Below are positions 10,759 through 20,588 of a stretch of 64,000 bases of DNA, piece after piece. The notes beneath the pieces were generated by a model, which was not told the DNA's origin, ran no database searches, and saw nothing but the letters and a program-made list of their open reading frames with translations. The stretch's first letter is position 1; every line of letters begins with the position of its first letter. The position numbers were made by a program, and so were the translations under genes. This DNA is from Megaustenia siamemsis (lineage: Eukaryota; Mollusca; Gastropoda; Stylommatophora; Ariophantidae), in contig JAVIAB010000047.1 in assembly GCA_032433765.1 (NCBI GenBank), forward strand, positions 17,049,011-17,113,010, read 5' to 3'.

Positions 10759-10970
10759 AGCTGGACTACAAAGGACAAGAGGTAGGGTTCAATCCCAACC
10801 GACGGCTTCCGGTTCACCCAGCCTTAATGGGTACCGGAATTTTTTTCTAGGAAACTAAAGCAGCATGGGTGTAATGAAGACCACATTATCCCAAAAATCA
10901 TGTGCCGAAGGTCTGTAAAATTTATGGTCACTAACACCATATTCCCTAAACGCCACTTTTTTTTTTTTTT
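10759..10970 (+). mobile_element. SINE1, 5'-truncated, with target-site duplication
   Basis: The copy lacks the first ~35 bases of the head and starts at CTGGACTACAAAGGACAAG. It ends in a T-run. The flanks CTATGGTCATCTTTGG (10743-10758) and CTATGATCATCTTTGG (10972-10987) form a 16-bp target-site duplication with one change. Confidence 0.85.
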
Positions 10971-11062
10971 ACTATGATCATCTTTGGCAGAGTTCCTTCA
11001 ACTTTTCTGTACTAGGTTGTCCTTATTGTGCCTCTATTTCATGTGTGCTCTAGAGTCCAATG

Positions 11063-11292
11063 AAGAGGCTGGGTTCGATCCCCAGCAGTGGCAGATTATT
11101 TTCTGATTGACAAGGTTCCAGGGTTCACCCAGCCTCTAAAAATAGGTACCAGAGATTTTTCTGGGAAGTAAAGGCAGCCCGGCATGATACCGAACACATC
11201 ACCCAAAAATGTGCCGTGGTCATAGAAAAATATGGTCACTAACACCATATTCCCCATACACCAAGCAAGGCAAGGGAGGTAACCTTCACTTA
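11063..11292 (+). mobile_element. SINE5 (variant of SINE1) with 13-bp target-site duplication
   Basis: The body shares GGTTCACCCAGCCT, GTACC, TTTTTCTGGGAAGTAAAG and GGTCACTAACACCATATTCC with SINE1 but has a different middle (AATGTGCCGTGGTCATAG). A box-B-like GGTTCGATCCCC sits at the start. CTAGAGTCCAATG flanks it at 11050-11062 and 11293-11305. A minus-strand relative lies at 54430-54690. Confidence 0.8.
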
Positions 11293-11394
11293 CTAGAGTC
11301 CAATGTACAACAGTTCTTGTAACTTTTCCTGGATCTCTTCTGATCAATTGGTCTATCTTGCTCCATCATCTTCCTATACATATGTGCATTGTCT

Positions 11395-11645
11395 CCTGCA
11401 GCAACTTTTGTGATCAGTTCTGACTGTAATAAGTACTCTATGTGATTAATCATTGTGATCAGTTCTGACTGTGATAAGTACTCTATGTGATTAATCATTG
11501 TGATCAGTTCTGACTGTGATAAGTACTCTATGTGATTAATCATTGTGATCAGTTCTGACTGTGATAAGTACTCTATGTGATTAATCATTGTGATCAGTTC
11601 TGACTGTGATAAGTACTCTATGTGATTAATCATTGTGACCAGTCA
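11395..11645. repeat. 45-bp minisatellite
   Basis: About five units read GTGATCAGTTCTGACTGTGA, then TAAGTACTCTATGTGATTAA and TCATT. The unit is 15 codons long, which explains the ORF with MINHIEYLSQSELIT repeats on the minus strand; no gene is implied. Confidence 0.9.
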
Positions 11646-11694
11646 CGAATATTAATAAATTCTTACTGCAGCCTGTATTTACTTTGATTAATTT

Positions 11695-12020
11695 TTACTT
11701 CTTTTTCCTTTTTTTTGTGTTCACCAGCTTTCACCTCTGATAAAGTCCCTAGAAACAAGGAACTGAATTTCCATGTTAATTCCTTTTTCTCTGGCAGCCA
11801 TGTACACAGAGGTCCCTTGCCACACAGGCAGATAACTCCATCTTCTGAGGTACTCATATTTTTTCCCTCAGTGAGTAATTGACAACTCAAGCTGAGCCTC
11901 GCTGCTGAGAATAGGGGTGGCTGCCACAGAGAGAGATCACAAATAAAAATCGCAATTGGTGCAGTTGGGATTTGAACTGACAACTTCTGTCTCGAGTCTG
12001 GCTCAAGACCAACCAGTTAC
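11695..12020 (-). mobile_element. SINE2 (tRNA-headed, second family)
   Basis: On the minus strand the head GTTGGTCTTGAGCCAGACTC and the box-B-like GTTCAAATCCCAAC are followed by the body (CTCAGCAGCGAGGC, CAATTACTCACTGAGGG, GTGTACATGGCTGCC, GGAATTAACATGGAAATTC, CAGAGGTGAAAGCTGG). It ends in an A-rich tail near 11700. Better copies lie at 34360 (minus) and 49730 (plus). Confidence 0.8.
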
Positions 12021-12029
12021 CCATAAATT

Positions 12030-12370
12030 TGTTCTGTGGTCAGTCATTTGAAAAAATTAATTCTGAATGTGGCCAGACATTATTCTGATAAATTCACACT
12101 GTGACCAGTCATTATTCTGATAAATTCACACTGTGATCAGACATTATTCTGATAAATTCACACTGTGATCAGTCATTATTCTGATAAATTCACACTGTGA
12201 TCAGTCATTATTCTGATAAAATTCATACTGTGATTAGACATTATTCTGCTAAATTCACACTGTGGCCAGGCATTATTCTGATAAATTCACACTTTGACCA
12301 GTCATTCTTCTGATAAATTCACATTGTGACCAGTTATTATTTTCAAAAATTCTAATCACAATCGATCCTT
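12030..12370. repeat. 32-bp minisatellite
   Basis: The unit is CTGATAAATTCACACTGTGA followed by TCAGTCATTATT. About ten copies are present, decaying towards both ends. Motifs shared with the 45-bp array (CTGTGAYCAG) suggest that both grew from one older array split by the SINE2 insertion at 11.7-12.0 kb. Confidence 0.85.
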
Positions 12371-12506
12371 ATTCCAACTAGCCCTTACTGCGGTCAGCAC
12401 TTCATGTAAAGTTTAATGATATATTAATAAATACATGTTTGCTAATCTCGCTAAAATTTCCCACACTTCTCCGACCTGTAAAAGTGTGTGGTACAGAAGT
12501 ATTTAC

Positions 12507-12630
12507 CTGCCGAGGTTCTCTGTCAACCCACACAAGAGCCTCAGTTCCTGAGTTCCACAGAAGATGGATCTCCTGTTCTATCCATGAAGGTGGGATGACC
12601 AGCTCCAGTTGGAACCAGTGTGTGCTCCAT
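12507..12630 (-). CDS. MAN2C1: MAN2C1 exon 3
   Basis: This 124-bp exon has one leading base and 41 codons: WSTHWFQLELVIPPSWIEQE, then IHLLWNSGTEALVWVDREPR, then Q. The W-x-T-x-W-F-x-x-E-L and GxEALVWxDxEPxQ patterns are characteristic of the N-terminal region of MAN2C1, ahead of the GH38 catalytic domain. The acceptor is CTTCTTCCTTTAG and the donor is CGGCAG|GTAAATA. The frame that begins with the leading ATG-like triplet stops early. The correct frame is set by the two bases carried from exon 2 (CT+A = Leu). The exon ends on a codon boundary, matching exon 4. Confidence 0.9.
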
Positions 12631-12834
12631 CTAAAGGAAGAAGGGACTGCAACATGAATTTGGTCTAGTTCAGAGTGAAACTAACAGCAGGAACTGCTGA
12701 AGTAGCACATAACAGTATTGCATAATATAGCATTATTAATGTCTCAGTAACAAAGACTAAACCCGTTCCAATGATGTAGCTAATACAATTAGATACTATC
12801 AGTGTCTATACCTAAAACTACTGATGTTGCTAAT

Positions 12835-13408
12835 ATATCTGTCTACAACTGTGGGAACAATGCTAACCTCAGAAGGTAGATGTACAACAGAGGTGAGATG
12901 CAGAATGGCTCAGGCAAAAGCAGCTTTAAAAAATGAGGAAGATACTGTGCAATCCATTTTTGACAATAGAAATGAGAAAACAATGTTATGTGGAGCCGGT
13001 CTTAGCATATGGATGTGAATCATGGACAATAGGACAACAGTCAAGAAATTCACTGGAGGCTGTAGAAATGTGGTTATACAGAAGAATGTTGAGAATATCA
13101 TGGACAACTAAGAAGAATAATGAAAACATTCTGAGAGAGGCAAAAGCAAAAAGAGAGCTAATTTCCAATATTAGGAAGAAACAATCATAATTTTTTGGCC
13201 ATGTAATGAGAAGGGAATGGTGGAATATATTTTAACAACTGGAAAAGTTGAGGGATGAAGAGATAGAGGGAAGCAATGAGGAAAGATATGACAGCTTAAT
13301 AGAATGGCTTGGCAGATGGTCAACAACAGAAATAATAAATAACTGTTGAGATTGAAAGTTGTGGAGAGACATGATCACCTATGCCAGCAGACATGGTACT
13401 TGATGATG
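12835..13408 (+). mobile_element. LINE B1 3' end, defective
   Basis: In shifting frames the plus strand reads GTMLTSEGRCTTEVRCRMAQ, then EPVLAYGCESWTIGQQSRNS, LEAVEMWLYRRMLRISWTTK, and ends KLWRDMITYASRHGT before TGATGATGATG. At least three frameshifts or stops interrupt it. It is antisense in MAN2C1 intron 2 and ends about 25 bp before the DNA transposon. Confidence 0.85.
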
Positions 13409-13434
13409 ATGAAACCTGTGTGGGTTGACATATA

Positions 13435-15821
13435 TAGTCCGTTCAGATTCGTTTGCCGAGATGTTATGATTTATAATTCAAAAAGTTCTTGATGATTTCA
13501 CATGATTTTTGGCATACGGTGTTAAAATGTCCATGTCACGAGAACATATGTGTTACTCGATGTCTAGCTATAACGGTTTTCTTAAAGCGGCGAATTCCTT
13601 TGATCTTTGCCCATGTAACTATTATTTTGACCCTAATCAAATGTTTTACAGTAATCTAGTGCAACGATGACCCATAGGCGTGTTCATAAAATTTTACTTG
13701 GTGGCAAGTATACAAATTTTAAATTATATATAGAACTTTTGTTCGTAGAGTCAATTTGATATAGTTCCATGCTCTTGGTGTGAGTTTCCCAAATGTTGTC
13801 GCTGCCTTTCAAATACGTACATTTAGTTCCTCATCTAAGGAAAGTGTGGCTGTAATAGTGGATCCAAGATAGCTGAACTTCTGTACTGACTCAAGCAGGC
13901 TTCCATTCAAAGTAATGGTTGTTGGTTTGCTTATAACATATTTTTGATTGCTTGGGTGGTCTTGAACAATAAACTGTTTAACAAATCAACTAGGAAATTT
14001 TGCAAATCAAACTATTTATCTGTAGACTTAATCAGAGTAATGATCATTCAGAATCAGACGAGTCAAATAGGTCGATTACTGCTTTCGGCTGAACAAACAA
14101 CAAACCATCCTTTTTCCAATATTCCTCTTCTTGTCATAACACATGATCCTCACATTTTACCCAGTAGTCTTTATTTATATTTGATAGAGCCTGATTTGTA
14201 AGTGTCTCAACATCGCATAATTTGAAAGTTTTATTTGTATATGCTACGTGTCCTTTAACTTTTGCCCAAACTAGTTCTATAGGATTTAAGTGCGCATGAT
14301 ATGGAGGTAGTCTCAAACATCTATGGCCATGTTCTTGAATTAACTTGTCTATTTTAAATATCTTTGTACGTTGTGTCTGTTTTACAAGGCTAAGCAATTC
14401 GGGTTTCAAGTAGCTGTCGTTAACTTGTATGTGTTCTTTTATGAGCCACGTTTTGATTGCATCTTTTGTACTTGATGATGTTGGGATTCTATCTTCTACG
14501 TTAACTACGTTATGGTATGAAGCATTGTCCATTATCAGACAAGAAGGTCGATCTAATATTGGAAGGATACTTTTCTCGATCCAGTCTTTAAATATGTGCC
14601 CATTCATTTCGGAGTGGTAGTCTCTATTGTCTATGGATTTTGAAATGAAAACGAGATGAGCATTCTGCAACAACCCATTATGTCTGCTACCTGCATGTGC
14701 AACTATCAAACGTTGCCCTTTACTGCTTGGTACTGATCTTTTAATACTTCCATCTGCTAACTGCCATTCCTTTTCATTTGTATGATGAGCGTTGATCCAA
14801 GTTTCATCTAAATAAACAATATCATAATCATTTTCGCGCATTTCCTTCACTTCACGTAAATACTTGCTTCTAAGAGCTACTAGATGTGGCTTCTCACAAA
14901 TAATGTTTTTTCCACCAGCATACTTTCTAAAGGTGAAGCCTGCACTTCTTAATATTTTCCATAATGAAGTTTTTGATATTTCAATGTCGTTGTTAGTTTT
15001 CAGCCAAAGCTTCAACTTTCTAAGTGTCACTTCTTCGTTTATATCAAACATTCGACAGATTTCTCTTTTTACTAGGTCCTTATTAAAACTGTCTAACGTT
15101 TCTTTCCTTCCTTGCTTTCTTGCATTTGTTGGCAATAAATATCCGCTTCCTTTAACTATTCGATCAAATGAACGTTTACACAAACCTAAAATATGCATTG
15201 TTCTCTTCTCAGGGTTTGATAAAGAACAATAAAGATGTCCCTTTTTACGCTCTCTGCAGAAGTATTGATAAATCTTTATAGCAATGTTATGCTCAGTAAA
15301 ATATTTTGCCTTTATATTCATTCTCACATAGACTTGCAGAAGATAATATGGATAGTGCCGCCTCCTTTCTGTAAATATTGAGATTTGCCTCTGAATTATG
15401 ACTCGAACTCGAGTCTACGGCCGTGATTTTGACGTCACATAATTTCCGGTTTCGGCTAAAATGTCATTTTGTGCTAAACGGGAAATTTCATATGTAACAT
15501 TCTTTATAAAATTTATAGTGGAAACATAACTATTTTAGGACGGTGCGCATTCAGCCGTGAAGGTCATGCCTATATGTTAAAGAATCAGCTGTGAGATGTA
15601 AGCATCTACATAATCCCGCCGGTGTTTATAATATCGATTAACTTTTTTTAAATATAGGTTAAATAAGGCATCTTTGAAACTGGATCACATTTCTTTGATA
15701 AAAAAATATTTTTATAGCGACATTAGTATTCTAAACCTAACTTCAAAAGATCAATGCAAATGAACAATAAGTTTTTGAAAAAAATTAATTAATGTCTAGG
15801 CAAACGAATCTGAACGGACTA
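13435..15821 (-). mobile_element. Complete Tc1/mariner-type DNA transposon with perfect 23-bp TIRs
   Basis: The ends are exact inverted repeats: TAGTCCGTTCAGATTCGTTT plus GCC at 13435-13457, with its reverse complement at 15799-15821. A TA dinucleotide sits outside each end (13433-13434 and 15822-15823), as expected for the TA target-site duplication of this superfamily. Imperfect similarity continues inward for a few bases. The 2387-bp element carries one transposase gene on the minus strand. It lies in MAN2C1 intron 2, in the same orientation as the gene, between a LINE B1 tail and an old 74-bp tandem repeat. Confidence 0.92.
14134..15327 (-). CDS. Tc1/mariner-like transposase, intact, DD83E spacing
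   Basis: This 397-residue protein catalyses cut-and-paste excision and insertion of its element in the nucleus. The N-terminal ~130 residues look like a helix-turn-helix DNA-binding region (LGLCKRSFDRIVKGSG, then KTSLWKILRSAGF). The DDE nuclease follows: D174 in YLDETWINAHHT, D267 in LIMDNASYHN, and E351 in LPPYHAHLNPIELVWAKVK. The second Asp and the Glu are separated by 83 residues, far more than the 34 of classical Tc1/mariner. I recall a DD82E group called Sailor as the nearest described case but could not check this. No stop or frameshift is visible, so the gene may still be functional. The start was taken at the first ATG of the open frame. Confidence 0.9.
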   Translation of the reverse strand: MRMNIKAKYFTEHNIAIKIYQYFCRERKKGHLYCSLSNPEKRTMHILGLCKRSFDRIVKGSGYLLPTNARKQGRKETLDSFNKDLVKREICRMFDINEEVTLRKLKLWLKTNNDIEISKTSLWKILRSAGFTFRKYAGGKNIICEKPHLVALRSKYLREVKEMRENDYDIVYLDETWINAHHTNEKEWQLADGSIKRSVPSSKGQRLIVAHAGSRHNGLLQNAHLVFISKSIDNRDYHSEMNGHIFKDWIEKSILPILDRPSCLIMDNASYHNVVNVEDRIPTSSSTKDAIKTWLIKEHIQVNDSYLKPELLSLVKQTQRTKIFKIDKLIQEHGHRCLRLPPYHAHLNPIELVWAKVKGHVAYTNKTFKLCDVETLTNQALSNINKDYWVKCEDHVL

Positions 15822-15831
15822 TAGTAGTTTG

Positions 15832-16000
15832 TATCACTATCTACACCTCACACATCTGAAGTAGCTAATACAACCATCAAGACCATACATTTGTAACATA
15901 GGGAGTATCACTATCTACACCTCACACATCTGAAGTAGCTAATATCACCATCAAGACCATACATTTGTAACATAGGGAGTATCACTGCCTACATCTAACA
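15832..16000. repeat. 74-bp tandem repeat, decayed
   Basis: TATCACTATCTACACCTCAC begins units at 15832 and 15906, with a partial third unit from about 15980. Related decayed units (GTGTCTATACCTAAAACTAC, TGATGTTGCTAATA) lie at 12700-12860 and after 16340. The DNA transposon, a LINE B1 and a SINE3 therefore interrupt what was once one array. Confidence 0.75.
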
Positions 16001-16010
16001 CTAGTAGTGT

Positions 16011-16329
16011 TGGGGGCCTCGGTAGCCTAGTTGGGAAAACCACCGACTGGACTACCGACGTTCGGACAACCTGTGTTCGATTCCCGCTGGAGCAGTGTGA
16101 ATTATACTTGTGGTTAGAAAAAAAAAATACTCTCTCGTTCGACCCAGCCATTGGCAGAAATGGGTACTAGGGTATTACCCTGGAAAGGTGAGGAATGTCG
16201 CCTCGCATTGTGAGTTTCAATGCTTGAGGCGACACTATCCAGAAATCTACTAACATTTCTGGATAGGTGGTCCGAGCACATATGGGTGGAAACTCGCGTG
16301 CTAAGACGCTGGTTCAAGTCTCATACTTT
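16011..16329 (+). mobile_element. SINE3 (tRNA-headed) with 11-bp target-site duplication
   Basis: The element begins TGGGGGCCTCGGTAGCCTAG and has a box-B-like TGTTCGATTCCCGC. The body includes CGACCCAGCC, GGCAGAAATGGGTAC and GCGACACTATCCAGAAATCT, and it ends at TCATACTTT. ACTAGTAGTGT flanks it at 16000-16010 and 16330-16340. A second copy lies at 33233-33551. Confidence 0.85.
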
Positions 16330-16419
16330 ACTAGTAGTGTAACTAATATCACATTCTGACCCCAACTAACAACAATGTCACACTATGAATGTTGAAATAA
16401 TAAACATCTGAGTTGAAGC

Positions 16420-16525
16420 CATCTTCAGTACCTTCATTAGTGTGTGGTGGGCATGGCTCATAATGGGAAGGGATCTGAGCACTATGGAGCTCTCTATTGT
16501 GCAACGATGATGATCTATCGACTAA
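16420..16525 (+). mobile_element. LINE C-terminal fragment, short
   Basis: The segment GTGTGTGGTGGGCATGGCTC...GGGATCTGAGCACTATGGAG...TGCAACGATGATGATC matches the decayed ends at 9600 and 56935. These are the last bases of an RNase-H-type LINE. Confidence 0.5.
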
Positions 16526-16582
16526 ATTTAAAAAAATAAAGTTTTTGACAATTTCAATAAAAATGGAAACAAGGACTCACAC

Positions 16583-16705
16583 AGGTCCAATGTCTGCCCC
16601 AGCTGTACAGGTTGGAATGTGCCCTTCATGGCATCAGCAAATGAAACTCTTCCAGGAGCAGCGTAATGTTTGATGCTGGTCAGACTAGCTCGTTCTGTGT
16701 AAAGT
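16583..16705 (-). CDS. MAN2C1: MAN2C1 exon 2
   Basis: This 123-bp exon has one leading base (A, completing AG from exon 1 to AGA, Arg). It then has 40 codons LYTERASLTSIKHYAAPGRV, SFADAMKGTFQPVQLGQTLD, and two trailing bases CT. The pattern RL...APGRVSFADA...FxPxQxGxT matches the second segment of the MAN2C1 N-terminus. The acceptor is CTGATGCCAG. The donor region reads CT|GTGTGAGT: the phase needed by exon 3 requires the first GT, although the second GT (GTGAGT) looks stronger in isolation. Use of the second would frameshift the message. Confidence 0.88.
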
Positions 16706-16719
16706 CTGGCATCAGACAA

Positions 16720-16884
16720 GTACAAATATTATCAGATTTAGACAAGATAAAATATTACAAAACGTAGATAAGAAAAAGTATAACAACATGTAGACAAGGA
16801 AAAATACAATATGCAGACACAAAAAAAAAAATTACATGTAGACAATAAAAGATATTGCAACATGTAGACAATAAAATCTGGACA
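16720..16884. repeat. ~26-bp decayed satellite, first block
   Basis: Units such as ACATGTAGACAATAAAAGAT with a following ATTGCA recur here and again at 17265-17335. Two LINE C copies lie between and beyond these blocks. Confidence 0.65.
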
Positions 16885-17265
16885 TTAGACCAGAAAATAG
16901 AACAGAAAATTGAAGCCTTTGAAATGTGGATCTATAGAAGAATAGGTAGAATTGGATGAAAGAAAATAAAACAAACAAAGTTTTAAAACAACTAAAAATG
17001 AAAAGAGAACTACTAAACACAATTAGAACAAGACAAATAAAATTTTTCGGGCATGTTAAAAGACACAACAGCCTAGTAAAAGTAATATTGTAAGGGAAAA
17101 TACAAGGTAAAAGAGGTAGAGGCAGACTAGCATGGACGAGTAACATCAAAAGATGGACAAGTCAACCTATGACAATCTGCATCATCAAATTAAAAGACAG
17201 AGTAGAATGGCGCTTCATGGTAGCCAACCTTTGATGCGAAGATGGCACTCGATGATGATGATGAT
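16885..17265 (+). mobile_element. LINE C 3' end, plus copy of an inverted pair
   Basis: The frames read IEAFEMWIYRRIGRI, then MKRELLNTIRTRQIKFFGHV, GKRGRGRLAWTSNIKRWTSQ, and VANLRCEDGTR before CGATGATGATGATGA. Stops and frameshifts are present. The reverse-complement copy follows at 17336, only about 70 bp away. Confidence 0.8.
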
Positions 17266-17335
17266 GAGACAATAAAAGATATTGCAACATCTAGACAAAA
17301 ATTACAACATTTAGACAAGAACAAGTTTTACAACA

Positions 17336-17715
17336 TTCATCATCATCGAGTGCCATTTCCGCATCGAAGGTTGGCTACCATGGAGCGCCATTCTGCTCTG
17401 TCTCTTGCTTTGATGATGCAGGTTGTCATAGGCTGGTTTGTCCATCTTTTGATGTTACTCATCCATGTTAGTCTTGGTCTGTCTCTGCCTCTTTAACTTT
17501 GTATTTTCCCCTCCAGGATTACTTTAGTAGTCTGTTGTGTCTTTTAACAACATGGCCCAAAAATTTCATTTGTCTTGTTTGAATTGTGTTTAGTAGTTCT
17601 CTTTTAATTTTAGTTGTTTTAAGACATCATCATTTGTTTTCTTTCCTTCCATCCAATTTTACCTATTCTTCTATATATCCACATTTCAAAGGCTTCAATT
17701 CTCTGCTCAGAAAAC
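17336..17715 (-). mobile_element. LINE C 3' end, minus copy of an inverted pair
   Basis: It starts ATCATCATCGAGTGCC (the reversed tail) and runs to CTTCAATTCTCTG, covering the same ~380 bp as the copy at 16885-17265. Together they can form a long hairpin in MAN2C1 intron 1 pre-mRNA. Confidence 0.8.
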
Positions 17716-18325
17716 AGAACAGAGAATTACAAAATTCTATCTATTGACCTTTCAAGCCGTAACCGGCCCATAGGGCGTAGACCAAGATACACCTTCTCCT
17801 ATATGAATTTTTTGTTCTAGCAGTTTTCTTTTAAAGATATTTTATCAAATCTCACCATCTGTCTCTGTTCTGTGCAAGCAGTTCTATCTCATTGAGGGAG
17901 CCGATTCCTGCTGCTCTTGCCTCTCTCATCAATGTTCTTCTCAGTGTCTCCCTGGGTCTTCCTCTTTTTCTTTTACCTGTTGTTTCCCATATGAGGGCTT
18001 GCTTTGCTATTCGGTTATATCTCTTCTCATCACATGTCCAACATATGACCATCGTCTTTTCTTTATTACTGAAGATATTAGTGGTTGATTGGCGATTTCT
18101 CTAATTTCCTCGTTTTTAATCAATAGATCTCCTACCTGTTCCAAGCCAGCGCATTTCGCTTAATCCTAAAATATCTAGGTTGTATCTCTCCATCTCGCCC
18201 GCGACCTGTGCATGTTTCGTCGGAGCGGCCATTGTTCGCACATTCCAGAATCCTATTTTGTGTTGTTGTTTTAGGGCCGAAAAAACTATCACAACTATCT
18301 ACTGCTAATTTACACATTCTGTATC
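17716..18325 (-). mobile_element. LINE A, internally deleted: endonuclease start joined to C-terminus
   Basis: Reading the minus strand from 18320, one frame-shifted stretch gives WNVRTMAAPTKHAQVAGEME and RYNLDILGLSEMRWLGTG. This is the conserved beginning of an APE-type LINE endonuclease. At about 18118 the sequence jumps to the C-terminus (IREIANQPLI, RRWSYVGHV region, GRPRETLRRTLMREARAAGI, GSLNEIELLAQNRDRW). It ends with the LINE A tail CCTATGGGCC and TAGATAGA at 17720-17770. The reverse transcriptase is absent. Confidence 0.8.
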
Positions 18326-18590
18326 AGGTCTACGTTTCATTAACAACATCGTTTTACGATAGCGGCTTGTTAAACCTCTGATCAACGCGTTATATACCAA
18401 GCCGGAGAAAAATAATTCCTCCATTTTGGAAACAACCGGAAACATTTTACAAAATTATGTTAACAAAAATGTCACAAATGTCAGTTGTCTTGAAAAGTGA
18501 ACACAGAACCTACCTTGCTTGCTTCCAACTACCAAACAAAACTCAATGTCTTATCTCTATCTTGACATAAGCCAAGGGGGAATTTCTTAC
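18326..18590. other. Intron 1 sequence without recognised feature
   Basis: I see nothing here beyond the flank of the next array (TATCTTGACATAAG-like relics). Confidence 0.4.
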
Positions 18591-18594
18591 AAAC

Positions 18595-19435
18595 ATCCTG
18601 ATATACTTACATCTTGATATACTTACATCTTGATATACTTACATCCTGATATACTTACATCCTGATATACTTACATCCTGATATACTTACATCCTGATAC
18701 ACTTACATCTTGATATACTTACATCCTGATATACATACATCTTGATATACTTACATCCTGATACACTTACATCTTCATATACTTACATCCTGATATACTT
18801 ACATCCTGATATACTTACATCCTGATACACTTACATCTTGATATACTTACATCCTGATATACATACATCTTGATATACTTACATCCTGATACACTTACAT
18901 CTTCATATACTTACATCCTGATATACTTACATCCTGATATACTTACATCCTGATACACTTACATCTTGATATACTTACATCCTGATATACATACATCTTG
19001 ATATACTTACATCCTGATACACTTACATCTTCATATACTTACATCCTGATATACTTACATCCTGATATACTTAAATCCTGATACACTTACATCTTGATAT
19101 ACTTACATCCTGATATACTTACATCCTGATACACTTACATCTTGATATACTTACATCTTGATATACTTACTTCCTGATACACTTACATCCTGATATACTT
19201 ACATCCTGATACACTTACATCTTGATATACTTACATCCTGATATACTTACATCTTTATATACTTACATCCTGATATACTTACATCCTGATATACTTACAT
19301 CCTGATATATTTATATACTTATATACTTACATCCTGATAAGCTTACATACTTATAGCTGATATACTTACATCCGGATATACTTACATACTTATTATATAT
19401 TAACATCCTCATATATATACATCCAGACGTACATC
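18595..19435. repeat. 16-bp minisatellite with 128-bp higher-order period
   Basis: The unit is CATCCTGATATACTTA, with about 50 copies. The rare variant CTTCATATAC recurs at 18773, 18901 and 19029, exactly 128 bp (eight units) apart, so blocks of eight units were duplicated together. It lies in MAN2C1 intron 1. Confidence 0.92.
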
Positions 19436-19700
19436 AAGAGGACAGGTCTTTATTCAAACCCTGATATAAGTCAGGAGAAAATGGTTTTTCCTCACATTGA
19501 TATGATTATCTATACAAATTTGACAAGATTCTTACTCCTCTTCACAAGACCATTATCATAATGTTCTAGGATGATGCTTGTAAGTGTGATCGTTTTGAGA
19601 CCACACACGTTATATAAGGCAGATTACTGGGACAAATAAGATAGAGCTATAACTAGGTAAGGAAAGACGATAAAGACATAATAAAGGAAGGTTTTAACAT
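19436..19700. other. Intron 1 sequence without recognised feature
   Basis: No repeat, exon or coding remnant is evident here. Confidence 0.35.
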
Positions 19701-19714
19701 ATAACATATATATA

Positions 19715-20098
19715 TTTAAAGACGATTAGAGGCCACAGAGATGGGATTTCTCAGAAGAATGTTGAAAGTTCCCTGGACAGCTAAAAGACCAATCCACTGA
19801 GAAAGTTCTCAAAGAGGCCAACACAAAAAGGGAGCTCTTAAAAAAACATCAGAAAGAAGCAATCAACATTTTTGGGCACATCATGAGAAGAGGAAAGTTG
19901 GAATACTTGGTTACAACTGGCAAAATAAAAGGAAAGAGAGATCGCGGATGACAAAAGAGAAAATACTGGATAGCTTGGTGTCATGGCATGGAAAACAGTC
20001 AACAACAGAACTTATACGATGCACTGTGGATAGAAGATTGTGGAAGGACATGATCACCAATGCCAACCGGTACGGCACATGATGATGATGATGATGAT
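19715..20098 (+). mobile_element. LINE B2 3' end, defective
   Basis: Frames read FGHIMRRGKLEYLVTTGKIK, then GKRDRG, and WKDMI-like pieces before TGATGATGATGATGAT. It matches the better minus-strand copies at 26.2 and 35.3 kb. Confidence 0.8.
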
Positions 20099-20124
20099 AT
20101 ATATCTATATTTATATATATAAAT

Positions 20125-20382
20125 GGGAGCCGCGATATAGCTCAGTGGTTTAGTGAACTGGACTACCACGGACAAGGGGTAGGGTTCGATCCCAACCGAC
20201 GGCTTCCGGGTTCACCCAGCCTTAAATGGGTACCGGATTTTTTTCTGGAAAGTAAAGCAGCACAGGCGTAATACTGACCACATCAACCCAAAAATCATGT
20301 GCTGAAGGTCTGTAAAATATACGGTCACTAACACCATATTTCCCTATACGCCACTCGCATGATGGTGTACTTTTTTTTTTTT
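20125..20382 (+). mobile_element. SINE1 inside an AT microsatellite
   Basis: It is full length from GGGAGCCGCGATATAGCTCA to the T-run at 20371-20382. TATATATA tracts lie on both sides (20090-20124 and 20383-20405), so the insertion hit a TA-rich tract seeded by the LINE B2 tail. Confidence 0.88.
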
Positions 20383-20588
20383 ACATATATAAATATATAT
20401 ATATCTACACCCATGCCTGTATACTGAGTGATTCGATGAACATGATAAAAAAAGTGTAGGTGGGCTCAGATGGTTGAACTCATGGAGATTCCTAAGTACT
20501 CTCTGACTGCATTGCGGGCCTAACTAACTAAAACCTATTGTGTCGAAGCTTAAATACTCAAACATAATTTACATGTGGAATATCTGTA

